Shown in pieces: positions 5,693 through 7,220 of a stretch of DNA of 7,220 nucleotides. Position 1 is the first letter of the stretch, and the number at the start of each line of letters is the position of its first letter. The DNA is from Rhodospirillales bacterium. GTDB taxonomy: Bacteria; Pseudomonadota; Alphaproteobacteria; Rhodospirillales; Magnetospirillaceae. The notes below the pieces were generated by a model. The model saw only the letters and a list, made by a program, of their open reading frames with translations. It made no database searches and was not told the origin of the DNA. Location: NCBI GenBank assembly GCA_030040955.1, contig JASHSH010000283.1, forward strand, positions 1-7,220, read 5' to 3'. Both the position numbers and the translations under genes were made by a program.

Positions 5693-6196
5693 GTGCCGCA
5701 GCTCGACACCGCGATGTACCCGACCCAGCTGTTCTGGCTGGTGGTCACCTTCGGGATTCTCTACCTGGTGCTGGCGCGCATCGCGCTGCCGCGCATCCGC
5801 GCGCTCCTCGACGAGCGGCAGAAGCGCATCGACGACAATCTGGCCCGCGCCGAAAAGCTGAAGGGCGAGGCCGAGGCCGCCGTCGCCGCCTACGAGAAGG
5901 CGATGGCGGAGGCGCGCGCCCAGGCCCGCGACATCCTCCGCGACGCCGCCGAACGGATCGCGCGCGAGGCGGATGCGCGGCAGAAGGCGCTGGCCGCCAA
6001 GCTCGCCGAACAGATCAAGGCGGGCGAGGCGGGCATCGCGCGGGCCAAGGCGCAGGCGCTCGCCGAGGTGCGCGGCGTGGCCGCCGGGCTTGCCCAATCG
6101 ACGGTCGATCGGCTCGCCGATATGCGCGTCGACGAGGGCGTGGCCGCGCGCGCGGTGGCCGCCGCGCTCGATGCGCCGGGCAAGGAGCGCGGCTGA
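5693..6196 (+). CDS. atpF': F0F1 ATP synthase subunit b' (peripheral stalk)
   Basis: One of the two different b-type subunits that form the peripheral stalk as a b-b' pair in alphaproteobacteria, cyanobacteria and plastids. The 167-residue product has a short start (MPQLDTAMYPTQ), one membrane helix (about 11-32, TQLFWLVVTFGILYLVLARI), and a long Ala/Glu/Lys/Arg-rich coiled coil (about 35-145) reaching towards F1. The start is GTG. It is preferred over the ATG seven codons on because MPQLD before the membrane helix is typical of alphaproteobacterial b' proteins; the upstream GGACGG is a modest ribosome site. The stop overlaps the next start as TGATG. Also annotated as atpG or atpX in some genomes. 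Confidence 0.93.
   Translation: MPQLDTAMYPTQLFWLVVTFGILYLVLARIALPRIRALLDERQKRIDDNLARAEKLKGEAEAAVAAYEKAMAEARAQARDILRDAAERIAREADARQKALAAKLAEQIKAGEAGIARAKAQALAEVRGVAAGLAQSTVDRLADMRVDEGVAARAVAAALDAPGKERG
6182..6187 (+). promoter_or_regulatory. Ribosome binding site of atpF inside the atpF' end
   Basis: AAGGAG lies 8 bases before the ATG at 6196, within the last codons of atpF'. It favours that ATG over the in-frame ATG at 6208, which would be 20 bases away. Confidence 0.7.
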
Positions 6197-6732
6197 TGCT
6201 GGTCGCGATGGCGCAGGCCGCCGAAAGCGGCGCTTCCGCCTCGGGCGGCTTCTTCACCGAGCCCGAGAATTGGGTCGCCATCGCCTTTCTGATCGTCGCC
6301 GCGCTGCTTATTCGTCCCGCCGGACGCGCCATCGCCGGCGGGCTGGACGCGCATCGCGACCGCATCAAGCAGCGGCTCGACGAGGCGGAGAAGCTGCATG
6401 CCGAGGCGCGGGAGTTGCTCGATGCGCAACGCAAGCGCCAGGCCGAGGCGGCGGCCGAGGCGGGTGCGATGGTCGCCCATGCCCGGGCCGAGGCGCAGCG
6501 CATGGTCGAGGAGGGCGCGCGCGATCTCGACGAATTGCTCAAGCGCCGCGAGCAGCAGGCGCTGGCCCGCATCGGTCAGGCCGAGGCGGACGCGCTGCGC
6601 GAGGTGCGCGAGGCGGCGGTCGATCTCGCCATCGCGGCGGCGCGCAAGCTCCTCGCCGAGGGGCTGTCGCAGGAACAGTCCGACCGCCTGGTCGAGCGCA
6701 CCATCCGCGATCTCGGCGCCGGCCTGCACTGA
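6196..6732 (+). CDS. atpF: F0F1 ATP synthase subunit b (peripheral stalk)
   Basis: The second b-type stalk subunit, expected to pair with the b' encoded just upstream and to join subunit a to the delta subunit of F1. It has 178 residues: a small polar start (to about 22), one membrane helix (about 25-41, NWVAIAFLIVAALLIRP), and a long charged helical region (about 50-150, Ala/Glu/Arg/Lys-rich) forming the coiled coil. The C-terminal part (LAIAAARKLLAEGLSQEQSDRLVERTIRDL) is the conserved delta-binding end of the family. The ATG overlaps the atpF' stop by one base and has AAGGAG 8 bases upstream. A start at 6208 would remove four residues. This is the last operon gene; no F1 gene follows, and the next gene lies on the opposite strand. 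Confidence 0.95.
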   Translation: MLVAMAQAAESGASASGGFFTEPENWVAIAFLIVAALLIRPAGRAIAGGLDAHRDRIKQRLDEAEKLHAEARELLDAQRKRQAEAAAEAGAMVAHARAEAQRMVEEGARDLDELLKRREQQALARIGQAEADALREVREAAVDLAIAAARKLLAEGLSQEQSDRLVERTIRDLGAGLH

Positions 6733-6737
6733 GCGCC

Positions 6738-6770
6738 GGACGCGGGGCGCCGCATGTCGCGCGCCCGTCC
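6738..6770. terminator. Possible hairpin terminator between convergent atpF and VOC genes
   Basis: GGACG (6738-6742) plus GGCGC (6746-6750) can pair with GCGCC (6761-6765) plus CGTCC (6766-6770), giving ten pairs with a 3-base bulge and a 10-base loop. It fills nearly all of the 38 bp between the two convergent stop codons, so it could end transcripts from both sides. No T-run is present on either strand, so the call is tentative. Confidence 0.35.
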
Positions 6771-7220
6771 TCAGCCCGCGGCGAACTCGATCGCCACCCC
6801 GTGCGCGGCCGAAGGCGGGATCAGAATCGTCTGCATCCCGGCGCGGTGCGGGACTCCGCCCGCCTCCAGCGCGCGCCGGGCCGCGTCCAGGTCGTCGACC
6901 AGGAGGCGAAACGCGCGGAAGCGCGGCGATTCGTCGCCGTCGAGCGGGGCGCCGGGAAACCTTCGCGCATATTCGTTGGGCGAAAGCAGCGCGATGCGGT
7001 CGGATTCGGGCCCGGCCAGAATTCCGCCCGCGCCCGTCGCCGCCACCGGCCCGCCGGTCAGGCGGGCGAAGAAATCGCTCCAGTCGGCGGGGCGCGCGGC
7101 GCTCATCGTCACCGAGACCGCGCGTTTCGCCCCGTTCGGATGCGCCTGGTATTCGGACTTCCAGAACAGTTCCGGCGGATGGCGCTGCTGGCAGGCGAAG
7201 AACACCGCGCCGGGCATGTC
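6771..7220 (-). CDS. Glyoxalase-like (VOC superfamily) protein, 5' part beyond the window
   Basis: The frame is open to the right edge, so the start lies outside; 149 C-terminal residues are present. The segment FFACQQRHPPELFWKSEYQAHPNGA resembles the conserved middle of the Glyoxalase-like domain family (Pfam Glyoxalase_3 type), proteins of roughly 250-300 residues. The rest reads as a second beta-alpha-beta-beta-beta module: AVSVTMSAARPADWSDFFARLTGG, FRLLVDDLDAARRALEAGGV, then a final strand GVAIEFAAG. The Glu in that last strand sits where VOC enzymes often have a metal ligand. The substrate cannot be told; this family is poorly characterised. An ATG codon at 7217 is in frame but lies inside the conserved domain, so I do not take it as the start. 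The gene converges on atpF and is probably unrelated to ATP synthase. Confidence 0.8.
   Translation of the reverse strand, partial: DMPGAVFFACQQRHPPELFWKSEYQAHPNGAKRAVSVTMSAARPADWSDFFARLTGGPVAATGAGGILAGPESDRIALLSPNEYARRFPGAPLDGDESPRFRAFRLLVDDLDAARRALEAGGVPHRAGMQTILIPPSAAHGVAIEFAAG

Noticed and set aside
5890..6729. Minus-strand open frames opposite atpF' and atpF
   Set aside because: Shadows of Ala/Glu/Arg-rich coiled-coil coding. The repetitive look comes from the stalk subunits.

Overview
The window is GC-rich, gene-dense DNA that reads as an alphaproteobacterial chromosome segment. The evidence is the base composition, a stand-alone F0 ATP synthase operon in the order atpI-atpB-atpE-atpF'-atpF with separate b' and b subunits, and a subunit a that carries the His/Glu arrangement also found in mitochondria. 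No family or genus can be fixed from the sequence alone. I see no tRNA, rRNA, CRISPR array, insertion sequence or phage gene.

Left part (1-3058): branched-chain amino acid synthesis. The large acetolactate synthase subunit is cut by the left edge, is translationally coupled through an ATGA overlap to its ACT-domain regulatory subunit, and is followed after 68 bp by ketol-acid reductoisomerase. These proteins carry out the first two common steps of valine, leucine and isoleucine synthesis. A perfect 9-bp stem-loop sits between ilvN and ilvC.

Middle part (3059-4288): a 184-bp gap with short GC-rich hairpins and repeats, then an unrecognised exported protein of about 172 residues. Converging on it from the minus strand is a small eight-cysteine protein of the DUF1272 type. 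A 198-bp divergent intergenic region follows, carrying the best promoter candidate for the atp operon.

Right part (4289-6732): the membrane F0 sector of ATP synthase: AtpI (assembly factor), a, c, b' and b. No F1 gene (atpHAGDC) follows, so F1 must be encoded elsewhere. The c-subunit gene has the clearest Shine-Dalgarno site and is bracketed by two GC-rich stem-loops, which fits differential expression of this multicopy subunit. The operon is closed by a converging minus-strand gene for a glyoxalase-like (VOC) protein that runs off the right edge.

Overall this is mostly housekeeping DNA. I found no convincing new multi-gene system. The least explained items are the exported protein at 3243-3761, the hairpins around atpE, and the layout of the divergent atp/DUF1272 region.
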